Assembly (NCBI GenBank): GCA_902489645.1
Contig: CABUAW010000002.1
Location: 1 to 64,000, forward strand
From: an uncultured Lachnospiraceae bacterium
Lineage (GTDB): Bacteria; Bacillota; Clostridia; Lachnospirales; Lachnospiraceae
Length of the DNA: 64,000 bases
Reading direction: 5' to 3'
Numbering within the stretch: position 1 is the stretch's first letter; each line of letters begins with the position of its first letter. Of this stretch, positions 17,385-26,734 are shown one piece after another. The position numbers and the translations under genes were made by a program. The notes under the pieces were generated by a model. It was given only the letters and a program-made list of their open reading frames with translations, had not been told where the DNA came from and did no database searches.

Positions 17385-18224
17385 TTATCTTTTTTCAAAA
17401 TGCTGATAATCTTTTGGATTTTCCCAGTCTCCGCCCCAGGTAAAGCCATGTTCTATAAACAATTGATAACACAAATCATCGTGATTAATCATATGTTCCA
17501 GGGATGTGTCTTCTCTATTCATGTAAGGTATCGACACATCAAAATAAGTATCCATTCCCCAATCATAGTAAGTCACATAGGGATTATGCAGCGGATTAAT
17601 ATCAATGGCACATCCGAAGGCATGATTGGACAGTGTCACCCCATCCAGGGTTGATACCCGATAATTAAAAGCGGACGTATTATTATTTTCAATGGACCAA
17701 TTATCATCCGCCCCAAAATCATCGACCAGACGCATTTTTTCGATTTCGTACTGATTCTTATAAAGCTCCTTAAATATCTCAAGAAAATCTTCCGCCAATC
17801 CGGTATTGACCATAAGCTCCCCAACATAAATCTGCTGGTCATATCCATAATGAAGCACCTTCAAATATCTGAGGTCTTCCAACGGTATTGTACAGTCTTC
17901 TTTATAGGACAGGCCGTAAATTCTGTTAAACAGCTCATCGTCAATCGGATAACTCACAAAATAATCCTCCAACACCTCGCCCTCAATATCTTCCGGAGCA
18001 ATGACTGTTCCCGCAGCCAGAGCATCCAGATTTTCTATTTTGGGACGGACGGCTGTTTTAGTCCCGGTCCCGGTTTCCGTTTCCGTCTCTGTTTCGGCCT
18101 TCGTTTCATAAATTGTAATATTTGCTTTTGTCTGGGTTTCGGCGACCTCTTCCTTTGCCCGGCACCCTTCGAGACTCAAGAGCATACCAAGCCCTATTGC
18201 CAACACTATTTTTTTATTCACCAT
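17385..18224 (-). CDS. M15-family peptidase, probable cell-wall-acting lipoprotein
   Basis: A 279-residue secreted peptidase. Residues 1-21 form a lipoprotein-like signal ending LSLEGC; Glu at the -2 position is unusual for a lipobox. A Thr/Glu linker (TETETETGTGTKT) follows. The C-terminal M15 zinc-peptidase domain has SNHAFGCAIDINP (the S-x-H-x-x-G-x-A-x-D motif) and WGGDWENPKDYQHFE with the third zinc ligand. Relatives (CwlK, VanY-type) cut peptide cross-bridges or stem peptides of peptidoglycan; which bond is cut here is not known. Its ATG overlaps the end of the M48 gene by 11 bases, so the two are co-translated. Confidence 0.83.
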   Translation of the reverse strand: MVNKKIVLAIGLGMLLSLEGCRAKEEVAETQTKANITIYETKAETETETETGTGTKTAVRPKIENLDALAAGTVIAPEDIEGEVLEDYFVSYPIDDELFNRIYGLSYKEDCTIPLEDLRYLKVLHYGYDQQIYVGELMVNTGLAEDFLEIFKELYKNQYEIEKMRLVDDFGADDNWSIENNNTSAFNYRVSTLDGVTLSNHAFGCAIDINPLHNPYVTYYDWGMDTYFDVSIPYMNREDTSLEHMINHDDLCYQLFIEHGFTWGGDWENPKDYQHFEKR

Positions 18225-19917
18225 ATGCTCTCACTTCCGCTATACAGGTATCCTGCCAATCACGGCCGTCATATACACTGTTAATTGTCAGGCGTACCTT
18301 TGAAGCCGGTACTGGCTGGGAAAATTCAATGCATTGCTCAATCTGTCCGTCCGGGAATTCCTGGGTCGTCGTATACTCTCCCACCTGGATTGTCAGACTC
18401 TTTGGACGATTATTGTCATAAAACCAGTCCGAACTGCGCCAATTACCAAGATTCAATACCAGATATTTAATGGCGTGTTCGCCATCCAGATAAACTTCAA
18501 GATACTGTCCCTCGCCATTTCCGTCAACGCCCTCCTGCCAGGACGTCTCCAGAAGGCCATCCACGGCTACCATGGCCGAATTATCATACCCCTCCTGGAC
18601 CACAACTGAGCTGGCATAGGCATCCACAAAATTGAACTGGACAGAAGATGAAAGGTCCACATTTGCCGCGTCCTTTCTCACCGCCTGAACAGACGCCAAG
18701 TCCACGCTTTCCGGGACTTTTTCTGTCTCTGAAACAGTTTCTCTTCCTATCGTTTCCGGCAGAATCATTCCGTTTTCGACAGTCTCCGGCTGCCCGTAGG
18801 CGCTCTCTGCCGCTTCGGTCTGAATGTCTTCCTTCCGTTGTTTTTTCCTGCTCTCTCCGGACTGCATCACCATTCCGATGACGCCGGCAATAACAGCCGC
18901 CAAAACAAGGATGACGACAATACCACAGCCAATCATGCAACCCTTTTTCTGCTTTTTCTGGCTGAGTTTATATTCTTCAATCAGCGCCTGTCTTCTTTCC
19001 GGCGACATTCCTACAAACGGCACGCCAAATTTCTGAAGATTTTCAATACGTTCCGGCGATGACGGATGGTCCCTGAACATCCCATCAAACAAATCCTTCG
19101 GCGTATCATTTCCCCAAGTATCAAAGAGTTCACATAACGCAATGCCATAGCCCAGCTTTGCGGCAAAAATATCCGCTTCAAACTCATGATTACGGCTGGC
19201 TTTGGCAATCATAATCTGGCCAAACCGTACCCACACAAGCTGGGCCACTCCCAGAGCAAGCTGACTTAACCAGGTTGACAACTGGACGAAAAAGTAAGCC
19301 AGCCCGCCGTCATCATCCGCCGTAAAAATAGCAAAGATACTGCCGATGAAGTGCATCATGCCAACACCGATACTGCATAATACAAAGAATATGTTAATAA
19401 TCAGGTTGCCAACATTTACAAACAGCCGCAAATCCGTATCATGATGCGCAATATGTCCAAATTCATGGGCCAGAACCGCCTTAATCGTTTCGTCATCATG
19501 ACGCTGAATTGTTCCCGTATGTATACAAATCGTTTTCCGGCCGGCCGCAAAGGCATTAACGCTGTCGTCCTCCAGATAGTAAAATTTAATATCCTCCGGA
19601 AGCTCAGGGTTTTCCTGTCTGGCCCGGCTATATACTTCATCGATTAAAGGCATAATCGCCGACTCCAGCTGCGGATTTTTGGCCAGCGGAATACAATGGA
19701 GCTGACGCCGCCGCATCCACTCGCCAAAGGCCGACAGCGAAATAAACACAGAAACCGCATACAGCCCGATGCCGACAGCAATGCCAATGCCAATATTCAC
19801 ACTGGCAAAACAAAGGGCTATAATTCCAACGACAATCAACATATTAATAAAGAAATATATTAAAATTGTCGTATTGCCTTTTTTAAATACTTTTTTTAAA
19901 AAATCACCGATATACAT
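18214..19917 (-). CDS. M48-family membrane metalloprotease with a C-terminal discoidin-like domain
   Basis: A 567-residue protein. Two membrane segments (about residues 18-38 and 42-62) precede an HtpX/Ste24-type protease domain with HEFGH at 151-155 and the downstream Glu ligand in HEFEADIFAAKLG. Two more hydrophobic stretches lie between them. A further membrane helix (GCGIVVILVLAAVIAGVIGMV) is followed by a Ser/Glu-rich linker and, in the last about 140 residues, a beta-rich domain (VDGLLETSWQEGVDGNGEGQ, LVLNLGNWRSSDW) resembling the discoidin-type or NADase-type glycan-binding modules. ATG at 19917 is chosen over a GTG 16 codons upstream. It lies in a run with aminopeptidase and M15 peptidase genes. 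Confidence 0.82.
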   Translation of the reverse strand: MYIGDFLKKVFKKGNTTILIYFFINMLIVVGIIALCFASVNIGIGIAVGIGLYAVSVFISLSAFGEWMRRRQLHCIPLAKNPQLESAIMPLIDEVYSRARQENPELPEDIKFYYLEDDSVNAFAAGRKTICIHTGTIQRHDDETIKAVLAHEFGHIAHHDTDLRLFVNVGNLIINIFFVLCSIGVGMMHFIGSIFAIFTADDDGGLAYFFVQLSTWLSQLALGVAQLVWVRFGQIMIAKASRNHEFEADIFAAKLGYGIALCELFDTWGNDTPKDLFDGMFRDHPSSPERIENLQKFGVPFVGMSPERRQALIEEYKLSQKKQKKGCMIGCGIVVILVLAAVIAGVIGMVMQSGESRKKQRKEDIQTEAAESAYGQPETVENGMILPETIGRETVSETEKVPESVDLASVQAVRKDAANVDLSSSVQFNFVDAYASSVVVQEGYDNSAMVAVDGLLETSWQEGVDGNGEGQYLEVYLDGEHAIKYLVLNLGNWRSSDWFYDNNRPKSLTIQVGEYTTTQEFPDGQIEQCIEFSQPVPASKVRLTINSVYDGRDWQDTCIAEVRAYGE

Positions 19918-19940
19918 AACATCTTCCCTTTTCTCTTTAT

Positions 19941-21269
19941 TTATCCGACTGTACCTTTGTCCCACGTCAATGTATAAACGCCATCTTCGTCACACCGGAT
20001 ATCGCTCTCAAAAAAGACTTTGGCCGCACGAATCAAATATTCCGTATCTTTAACGCCCGCCGTTTCATAGGCGGAATGCATCGCCAACTGAGCAAGGCCA
20101 ATATCCGCCGTATTCATGGACAGTTGGGTATTTGCAATATTTCCAAGCGTTGAACCGCCGACAATATCTGAACGATTGGCAAAAATCTGATATGGCACAC
20201 CGGCCTTCTCACAAATTGTTTTAAAAATGGCGCCGGACACCGCGTCGGTTGTATAACGCTGGTTCGCATTGTATTTTATGACAATTCCCTCATTCATAAA
20301 AGGACGGTTCGTCACATCCGATTTTTCCATATAATTTGGATGGGCCGCATGGGCGTTATCGGCCGATACCATAAAACCGGAGGCCAGCGCCCGGGTACGC
20401 TCAATATCATTTAAGCCGTTTTCAAAACAAATGCGAAATACGACGTCTTTCAGAAAATCGGACGCAGCCCCCTGCTTTGTCGTACTTCCCACCTCTTCAT
20501 TGTCCAGTACGGCCATCAAAGGCACCTGGGTATAGCGCTCCAAATCAGAAAAACCCTTCATAGCCGCAAAAACGCATTGCAAATCATCCAGCCGGGCCGA
20601 AGAAACATAATCGCCTTCTGCTCCCCAGACACAGCCCTTTGTCCTCGAATACAGGAACAAATCGTGGCCAATAATTTCCGTTTCAGCCACGCCGGCCGCT
20701 TCGGCAATCTTTTTCATAAATATGCCGCCGGCGGCGCCGTCCCCAAATAAAGGCAGCAAATCCTTCTGGGGATTATATTTATAACCGTCGTTAATATTCC
20801 GGTTCATATGAATCGCCAGACTCGGAATCACCAGCGAATCTCTGTCCAGATTAACCAGTTTGGAAACAATACGGCCGCCGTCGCGGACTAACAATCTTCC
20901 CGCTACGGACAAAGGCCGGTCAAACCAGGTGGACATAATCATTCCGCCATATTTTTCCACATTCAGCTTGACATATTTATTTTCTACTTTTAATTCCGGA
21001 ATTTCCTTAATTTTAAAGGTCGGCGAATCACTGTGGCTTGCCATAATATGAAATCCCGTCACCTGTTCCGGCATATAAAATGCAATCAATGAAGAATTAT
21101 TTCGCGTCACATAGTATTTGCCGCCGCTTTCCAGGCGCCATACGCCGTTTTCCTGCAGCCGCCGAAAGCCAAGCGCGTGAAGTTCCTCCATCAATACCTC
21201 TATCGTCTGAAAACAGGTCGGGCTTTTTTCTATAAATTCAAGTAATTCCTTCGGATTATAACCTTGCAT
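19941..21269 (-). CDS. M18-family aminopeptidase
   Basis: A 442-residue cytosolic metallo-aminopeptidase of the M18 family (ApeA/ApeB, yeast Lap4 type), which removes N-terminal acidic or neutral residues from peptides. Zinc-site motifs are HIMASHSDSPTFK near residue 80, VPLMAVLDNEEVGS with the two adjacent Glu near residue 245, and SADNAHAAHPNY with Asp and His near 315. ATG at 21269 is six bases after AAGGAG; an ATG eight codons upstream at 21293 lacks a site. The gene follows the Nudix gene closely and precedes the M48 protease, so all are probably co-transcribed. Confidence 0.93.
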   Translation of the reverse strand: MQGYNPKELLEFIEKSPTCFQTIEVLMEELHALGFRRLQENGVWRLESGGKYYVTRNNSSLIAFYMPEQVTGFHIMASHSDSPTFKIKEIPELKVENKYVKLNVEKYGGMIMSTWFDRPLSVAGRLLVRDGGRIVSKLVNLDRDSLVIPSLAIHMNRNINDGYKYNPQKDLLPLFGDGAAGGIFMKKIAEAAGVAETEIIGHDLFLYSRTKGCVWGAEGDYVSSARLDDLQCVFAAMKGFSDLERYTQVPLMAVLDNEEVGSTTKQGAASDFLKDVVFRICFENGLNDIERTRALASGFMVSADNAHAAHPNYMEKSDVTNRPFMNEGIVIKYNANQRYTTDAVSGAIFKTICEKAGVPYQIFANRSDIVGGSTLGNIANTQLSMNTADIGLAQLAMHSAYETAGVKDTEYLIRAAKVFFESDIRCDEDGVYTLTWDKGTVG

Positions 21270-21282
21270 GTCCATCTCCTTC

Positions 21283-21837
21283 TCAATGTCCATAGACCGA
21301 ATTTCCTTCCAAAGTCACCATGGTAATACCGCCCTGCGCAAGCATATCTTTATATTTGGAAATAATAAACACATCCGCAGAAAAAGCCAACGGCGGAAGC
21401 AGCTTCATATCCTCAATGCTAAACCAGCCCGCATCGGTAATATCATCCCCCGGCTTTAAGGTTTCACTGCCATGATAATGGGAAAGCAGCACGACAACCA
21501 CCGAACAGACGCCGTTATCAAACTGATTTGAGACAACATTTATAATGCCATCCGGCAAGCTTGTGATTCCCGTCTCCTCTTTCACCTCCCGGAGCGCCGC
21601 CTCCAGATAGGTTTCGTCATATTCTATGTACCCGCAGGGCAGACACCATTTTCCCGGATATATGGATTCCTCTCCCCGCTTCCCAAGTAATATTTTTCCC
21701 TCGTCATTGACGACAAGCACCGCAATACACGGATAGGGATTTCTGTAATGAATATAGCCGCAGCTCGGACATTTCTGGCGGATAACCCCGCCTTCCTCAA
21801 AATCCCTGCACTTCGCTCCGCATTTGATACAAAACAT
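21283..21837 (-). CDS. Nudix hydrolase with N-terminal zinc ribbon
   Basis: A 184-residue protein. The N-terminus (CIKCGAKC...CPSCGY) gives a four-Cys zinc ribbon like that of NADH pyrophosphatase NudC. The Nudix box GYIEYDETYLEAALREVKEE fits G-x5-E-x7-REUxEExGU. It should hydrolyse a nucleoside diphosphate linked to another group; the NudC-like zinc ribbon hints at a dinucleotide substrate but the NudC SQPWPFPQS marker is absent. It lies 10 bases after the phosphatase gene and its stop sits close to the M18 start. Confidence 0.88.
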   Translation of the reverse strand: MFCIKCGAKCRDFEEGGVIRQKCPSCGYIHYRNPYPCIAVLVVNDEGKILLGKRGEESIYPGKWCLPCGYIEYDETYLEAALREVKEETGITSLPDGIINVVSNQFDNGVCSVVVVLLSHYHGSETLKPGDDITDAGWFSIEDMKLLPPLAFSADVFIISKYKDMLAQGGITMVTLEGNSVYGH

Positions 21838-21847
21838 AGCTGCCTCC

Positions 21848-23017
21848 TTAATAATAAGTAATATTTACCTGCTTGCCCAGATGCTCCATCGCATCCTTTA
21901 ACTGGACAACCAGATTCTTGCGTACACTGATGTCAAAAAGCTGATTATTTTCATAGTTTGCCTGATTATTGGCCTTGCCGACAAACACATTTAATTCCGT
22001 ACATTCTTCCAGCAAAATCCGGGCAAGACGGGCGCCCCCATTGTCCGCATCCAGAGCTTCAAAAAAGTCGGCATCAATATCGCCCGAGTCAAACCGGCGC
22101 AGCAGTTTAAACGTATGGCTCATTGTCAGCACACCTTCGGTCACCAAATCCAGGCCGCGGATATTCGCCGTCGGCGGCACATCCTTCGTGCCGTCATTGT
22201 TGTTCGTTATCTCTCTGTTCAAATATCTGGCGGCAATCTGACTGCTTGTTCCGCCGCAGACAATCTTCTTGCCTTCGGACGCCATAAACTCCTTCATCAG
22301 ACGGGCATCGTCCTCTTTCCTTTCCGGAGGTCCGGTAAAAATATTGACAATATGTCTCTCGATAACCCTTGCCACGGCCACCGTCGTATCATCTCCCGGA
22401 CGCTGCTGGTACAGGTCGTCACAGGCCTGGCTGAGTAAAGAGGCGATACGGGCCGCCGACTTGGTTTCCTTTACACATTTTAACGTATACTCGGCCATAC
22501 TCTCCCAGGTCCATCCAAAGTTTAAAAGCTCGCCCACACCGGCATAAATGGTGCCGTCACTCATAAGCACAAAGCAGTCATCCGGCTGGACCCGAAACCG
22601 ATATTCCCGGATTTTTCTGCCGCTGATTTCCCGAAAATTGTCCGGGATAGCCATTAACTTCTTATTGCGGACAAATATACATCCCGGATTATCAAATTCG
22701 ACAAGATAAGCGTCGCCGCTGTGAAAAATCTGCAAAATGCTAAAGGTTGAATAGGATACACTGCGCACCTTGCAGACCGGCAGGGTACTGGCCAGAGTTT
22801 CCACGGCTTCCTCAATAGGTTCTCCCTTTAAAAACATGGTTCCCAGAATCTTTGATGCCAGCGTTGCCAGAATATTGGCCTTTACGCCGCTTCCCATACC
22901 GTCGGCCAGGATAACAATATCCGAGTCCTCTGTCTTTAAGATTTCCACCTTATCTCCGCATAATTCCTCGTCATGTTTATTCAAACTTTTCCATGACACA
23001 TCAATACTGACGTTCAT
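21848..23017 (-). CDS. SpoIIE-type PP2C serine/threonine phosphatase linked to a hydrogenase-like sensor
   Basis: A 389-residue soluble phosphatase. Metal-binding Asp motifs of the SpoIIE/RsbU PP2C fold are visible: ILADGMGSGVKAN near residue 37, DCFVLMSDGTIYAG near 160 and RPGDDTTVAVARV near 215. A second part (residues 240-389) is not recognised as a known domain. There are no membrane segments, unlike SpoIIE itself. It lies 18 bases after the PAS-containing hydrogenase-like gene, the arrangement described as the phosphatase-linked group C [FeFe] hydrogenase. It probably converts the sensor state into dephosphorylation of a partner protein; the target is unknown. Confidence 0.85.
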   Translation of the reverse strand: MNVSIDVSWKSLNKHDEELCGDKVEILKTEDSDIVILADGMGSGVKANILATLASKILGTMFLKGEPIEEAVETLASTLPVCKVRSVSYSTFSILQIFHSGDAYLVEFDNPGCIFVRNKKLMAIPDNFREISGRKIREYRFRVQPDDCFVLMSDGTIYAGVGELLNFGWTWESMAEYTLKCVKETKSAARIASLLSQACDDLYQQRPGDDTTVAVARVIERHIVNIFTGPPERKEDDARLMKEFMASEGKKIVCGGTSSQIAARYLNREITNNNDGTKDVPPTANIRGLDLVTEGVLTMSHTFKLLRRFDSGDIDADFFEALDADNGGARLARILLEECTELNVFVGKANNQANYENNQLFDISVRKNLVVQLKDAMEHLGKQVNITYY

Positions 23018-23035
23018 TTTACACCAACCTTCCGC

Positions 23036-24790
23036 CTATCTGACATCATCCTCTAACATGGAACGCTTCAACTGATTCAGGGTGGCCTTGGTTTCCGCCG
23101 TTGTCTCTCCCAGCAATCCGGCAATCTCCTGGGCTACCATCATCTGCTTATCAATAACCATCTGGGCCGCCTCCACGGTTCGCATCTTTAACTGGTACTG
23201 GTGTTCCAGTTCCTTTTCTTCCGCCGTGATGTCCTGGATGATTGTCAGCAGCGAATCCTGGCTTTCCATATAAATCACGCTGGTCAAAACCGTCATTCCA
23301 TACGGCTCCAAATCGGTTTTTCTGCGGTGAATCGCCTGATGGGTTTTCAAAATTTCTTCAAACAGGGAGGCATCCATAAACTCATATATGTAACGCCCCA
23401 AAGCTTCCTGTCTGGAAACCTTAAATACCTTTTCTGCCTTACGGTTAAATTCACTGATACTTAAATCTGAACGGATAATCATAATAATATTCGGCGTCGC
23501 CTCAAGTACCAGGTTGGACATGGACTGGGCCTGTTCGTATGTATGCGGCAGGCACATATCCAGCTCTGCTTTTCCCTGGAATACGGCAATGGCCTTCTCC
23601 CGGCAGCTCGTATAGCCGCAGGCGCCGCAGTTTAATTCCTGGTCCTTATTGTACTTTCCGGTAGCCTTTAAAATTTCCCGGATTTCCTCTTCCGTCGGCA
23701 TATGGTCGTTTTCTTTTCGTGAATAAAATTTCTTTGCCATAGCCACATCCACGGACGTTTCCAAGCTCTCTGCCGGTGCGTATTCCACCTGGTCCTCAAT
23801 ATGAAAACGGGCGCGATATCTGGAAAATTCCATTTTTGTCGTCGCCGGCCCTTTAATACAGCCGCCTTCACACATATTCATTTCAATAAAACAATTCTGT
23901 ATCTCTCCGGCTTCCATCGCCTCCAAAAGCTCCCGGCAGTTTTCAATACCGTCCACAAACATATGCCTGTAGCCGCTCAGGCCGTCGTCAGAAGCTTTCG
24001 CCGCCTTCTCCAAATCCGCCGCCGGTTTGGATAACATGACCGACTGGATGACGCCCCGGCTGATTGGATAAAGCCGGTTTACCTTCGGGTCCGGATTTGC
24101 CATCGGACGATTCTCACATTCACCAAGCAGGATGTTTTCCGATTTCATCCACTCCTTTAATTCACCGAAATGAATCACGGCATCGATGGCCCCTTCCGTA
24201 CGCTCATCTTCCTCCGCTTCCTCCTTCTTTGCCACACACGGCCCAAGGAATACCACCTTCGTGTCCTCTCCGTAAATTTTCTTTATGAGGCGTCCATGGG
24301 CCACCATCGGCGATACCACCGGAGCAAGGAATTTTACCAGCGACGGATAATATTTCTCAACCAAATCATTGACGCTCGGACAGCAGGTCGTAATCATATT
24401 GGTCATCCGGCCTTCCGAAAGAATCCTGGCATACTCTGCCGTTACCAGAGCGGCCCCCTCCGCCGTCTCCCGAACTGCCGTAAATCCAAGCTTTAAAAGG
24501 CCGTCCACAACCTGTCCCGGCGTCTCATAATCCATAATCCCCAGATAAGACGGCGCAATCGAAACCACCACCTTTTCACCGGAACGGATATAATATTTCA
24601 CCCGGTCCAAATCACTGACAAAGGTTTTCGCATTCTGGGGACAGACCTCCAGACATTTGCCGCATAAAATGCAGTATTCCTTCATAATCTGTGCCTGGGC
24701 GTTCTTCACCCGGATGGCCTTCACCGAACAGGAACGCACGCATTTGTAACAATGCTTACAGCTTGCATTCTTAAAATCAATAATCTTCAT
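23036..24790 (-). CDS. PAS-domain [FeFe]-hydrogenase-like sensor (group C, HydS-type)
   Basis: A 584-residue soluble iron-sulphur protein. Order: two [4Fe-4S] ferredoxin clusters (CKHCYKCVRSC, CILCGKCLEVC, residues 11-50); the H-cluster domain with loop L1 TTCCPS (Cys136, Cys137), L2 GPCVAKKEE (Cys185) and L3 MNMCEGGCIKGPA (Cys307, Cys311); a CGACGYTSC...C [4Fe-4S] module (388-413); a PAS domain (about 425-535); and a helical tail. All four H-cluster cysteines are kept. The PAS domain and the adjacent phosphatase mark it as a hydrogen or redox sensor rather than a bulk catalyst (inference). ATG at 24790 chosen; an ATG seven codons upstream is possible. Confidence 0.88.
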   Translation of the reverse strand: MKIIDFKNASCKHCYKCVRSCSVKAIRVKNAQAQIMKEYCILCGKCLEVCPQNAKTFVSDLDRVKYYIRSGEKVVVSIAPSYLGIMDYETPGQVVDGLLKLGFTAVRETAEGAALVTAEYARILSEGRMTNMITTCCPSVNDLVEKYYPSLVKFLAPVVSPMVAHGRLIKKIYGEDTKVVFLGPCVAKKEEAEEDERTEGAIDAVIHFGELKEWMKSENILLGECENRPMANPDPKVNRLYPISRGVIQSVMLSKPAADLEKAAKASDDGLSGYRHMFVDGIENCRELLEAMEAGEIQNCFIEMNMCEGGCIKGPATTKMEFSRYRARFHIEDQVEYAPAESLETSVDVAMAKKFYSRKENDHMPTEEEIREILKATGKYNKDQELNCGACGYTSCREKAIAVFQGKAELDMCLPHTYEQAQSMSNLVLEATPNIIMIIRSDLSISEFNRKAEKVFKVSRQEALGRYIYEFMDASLFEEILKTHQAIHRRKTDLEPYGMTVLTSVIYMESQDSLLTIIQDITAEEKELEHQYQLKMRTVEAAQMVIDKQMMVAQEIAGLLGETTAETKATLNQLKRSMLEDDVR

Positions 24791-24856
24791 AAACTCTACC
24801 CCGCTATTCATGAATCTTTATGGTTATCTTCACCCTTGAAACATTTTATCTATTGT

Positions 24857-24862
24857 ATTATA
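24857..24862 (-). promoter_or_regulatory. extended -10 promoter of the hydrogenase-sensor/phosphatase run
   Basis: Minus strand TGT-TATAAT, an extended -10, with no good -35. It lies between the terminator of the hydrogenase operon and the sensor gene, so the sensor can be expressed separately. Confidence 0.5.
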
Positions 24863-24922
24863 ACATCCTTTATTAAACTTTTCACCTTTCATTCCCGGTT
24901 CTTTTTATATTTATACAAAACA

Positions 24923-24944
24923 GGAAGAGCATTTCTGCTCTTCC
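24923..24944 (-). terminator. terminator of the hydrogenase operon
   Basis: GGAAGAGC pairs with GCTCTTCC across a 6-base loop, followed on the minus strand by TGTTTTG. It lies 28 bases beyond the stop of the catalytic subunit gene. Confidence 0.75.
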
Positions 24945-24971
24945 CGTCGTCATATCCTGAATGATTTTTAT

Positions 24972-26720
24972 TTAATTTCCGTTGACACTCCGTTTTACGT
25001 AGGTTGTATGAAGTACCTCATGGGCTCTGTGGCTTCCCGGTTCTCCGAAATACTCTTCGTAAACCCTCTTGATGGAAGGATTTTCATGGGACTTACGAAT
25101 CGTCTTCGCCGCATCATTATCATACAGTACCTTCGCACGGATACCCTGAACATCCACCGTATTGCGGACAGTACCGGATACCTGAGGCTGGCCGCCGCCG
25201 TTGACACAGCCGCCCGGGCAGCCCATAATCTCGATAAAGTGATAATCCGCTTCCCCGGCTTTTACCTTTTCAAGCAGCTCTCTTGCATTGCCAAGACCGG
25301 AAGCTACCGCAACCTTCACGTCCAGACCGGCCACATTGTAAGTTGCTTCTTTGATTCCCTTTGTTCCACGCACATCGACAAAGTCCAGATTTGAAAGCGT
25401 TTCGCCGGTCAGTGTTTCCACTGCGGTACGAAGCGCCGCCTCCATAACGCCGCCGGTAGCGCCGAAGATAACGCCGGCTCCGGTAGATTCTCCCAATGGG
25501 TCATCGAAGCCTTCGTCCGGAAGCTCGTTAAACCGGATACCGAGACGCTTAATCATACGGGCCAGTTCACGGGTCGTCATGGCGTAATCCACATCCGGTA
25601 CGCCCGCCGCACTCTGGTCGGCACGGCCAATTTCAAATTTCTTTGCGGTACATGGCATAATGCTGACGCTGACAATCTTCTTCGGGTCAATGCCCATCTT
25701 CTCCGCGTAATAGGTCTTTAACACAGCGCCGAACATCTGCTGCGGTGATTTACAGGAAGATAAATGCTCCGTCATTTCCGGGAAGTAATGCTCACAATAT
25801 TTAATCCAGCCCGGCGAACAGGACGTAATCATCGGAAGAACACCGCCATTTTGTACGCGGTCAAGGAATTCATGCGCCTCCTCCATAATCGTCAAATCCG
25901 CGCTGAAATCCGTATCAAAAACTTTATCAAAGCCAATTCTCCGAAGCGCCGCAGCCATTTTGCCTTCCACATCCGTACCTATCGGATATCCGAATTCTTC
26001 ACCGAGACCGGCACGTACCGATGGCGCTGTCTGAACACAGACGTATTTATCCGGGTCGGCAATTGCCGCCAGGACATCGTCAATATAATCCTTTTCTCTG
26101 AGCGCGCCCGTCGGACAAGCAGCGATACACTGTCCGCAGGAAACACAGCTTGTCTCGCCAAGGCCCATATCGAAGGCGGAACCGATGTAGGTTTTAAAAC
26201 CACGTTCATTGGCTCCGATAACGCCGATTCCCTGAACTTTCTCACAGACAGCCACACAACGGCGGCAGAGAATACATTTACTGTTATCGCGAATCATATG
26301 TGCGGCGGAAGTGTCAATCTCGCTGGCAAGCATCTCGCCGTCGTATTTATGTTCGTCCGTCACACCCAGGCTCCGGCAGAGCTGCTGCAGTTCACAATTT
26401 CCGCTGCGAACACAGGAAAGACATTCTTTCCGGTGATTGGAAAGAAGCAATTGAAGCGTCTTTCTCCGGGATTCCAAAACCTTCGGTGTATTGGTCCACA
26501 CCTCCATGCCCTCGTTGATTGGATAAACACAGGCGGTCACCAGGGTTCTCGCCCCTTTTACCTCAACCACGCACATACGGCAGGCGCCGATTTCATTAAT
26601 ACCTTTTAAATAACACAACGTTGGAATTTCAATATGTGCCAGTCTGGCCGCTTCAAGAATCGTGGAGCCAGCCGGAGCGGTTACATCCATACCATTCATT
26701 TTAATTGTAATATCGCCCAT
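24972..26720 (-). CDS. hndD: catalytic subunit of multimeric NAD(P)-linked [FeFe] hydrogenase
   Basis: A 582-residue hydrogenase subunit. Order: plant-type [2Fe-2S] domain (Cys36, 47, 50, 64); a His-Cys [4Fe-4S] site HRKECLSC...C (96-115); two ferredoxin clusters (CILCRRCVAVC, CVSCGQCIAAC); then the H-cluster domain with L1 TSCSPGW (300s), L2 MPCTAKKFE (Cys357) and L3 GCPGGCVNGGG (Cys501, Cys505). In L1 the second position of the usual Cys pair is Ser, a variant I recall from other Hnd-type enzymes. It makes or uses H2 with electrons from NAD(P)H and ferredoxin delivered by the other subunits. GGAGG lies eight bases before the ATG. Maturases HydE, HydF and HydG are not in the window. Confidence 0.93.
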   Translation of the reverse strand: MGDITIKMNGMDVTAPAGSTILEAARLAHIEIPTLCYLKGINEIGACRMCVVEVKGARTLVTACVYPINEGMEVWTNTPKVLESRRKTLQLLLSNHRKECLSCVRSGNCELQQLCRSLGVTDEHKYDGEMLASEIDTSAAHMIRDNSKCILCRRCVAVCEKVQGIGVIGANERGFKTYIGSAFDMGLGETSCVSCGQCIAACPTGALREKDYIDDVLAAIADPDKYVCVQTAPSVRAGLGEEFGYPIGTDVEGKMAAALRRIGFDKVFDTDFSADLTIMEEAHEFLDRVQNGGVLPMITSCSPGWIKYCEHYFPEMTEHLSSCKSPQQMFGAVLKTYYAEKMGIDPKKIVSVSIMPCTAKKFEIGRADQSAAGVPDVDYAMTTRELARMIKRLGIRFNELPDEGFDDPLGESTGAGVIFGATGGVMEAALRTAVETLTGETLSNLDFVDVRGTKGIKEATYNVAGLDVKVAVASGLGNARELLEKVKAGEADYHFIEIMGCPGGCVNGGGQPQVSGTVRNTVDVQGIRAKVLYDNDAAKTIRKSHENPSIKRVYEEYFGEPGSHRAHEVLHTTYVKRSVNGN

Positions 26721-26734
26721 TTTTCTGCCCTCCA

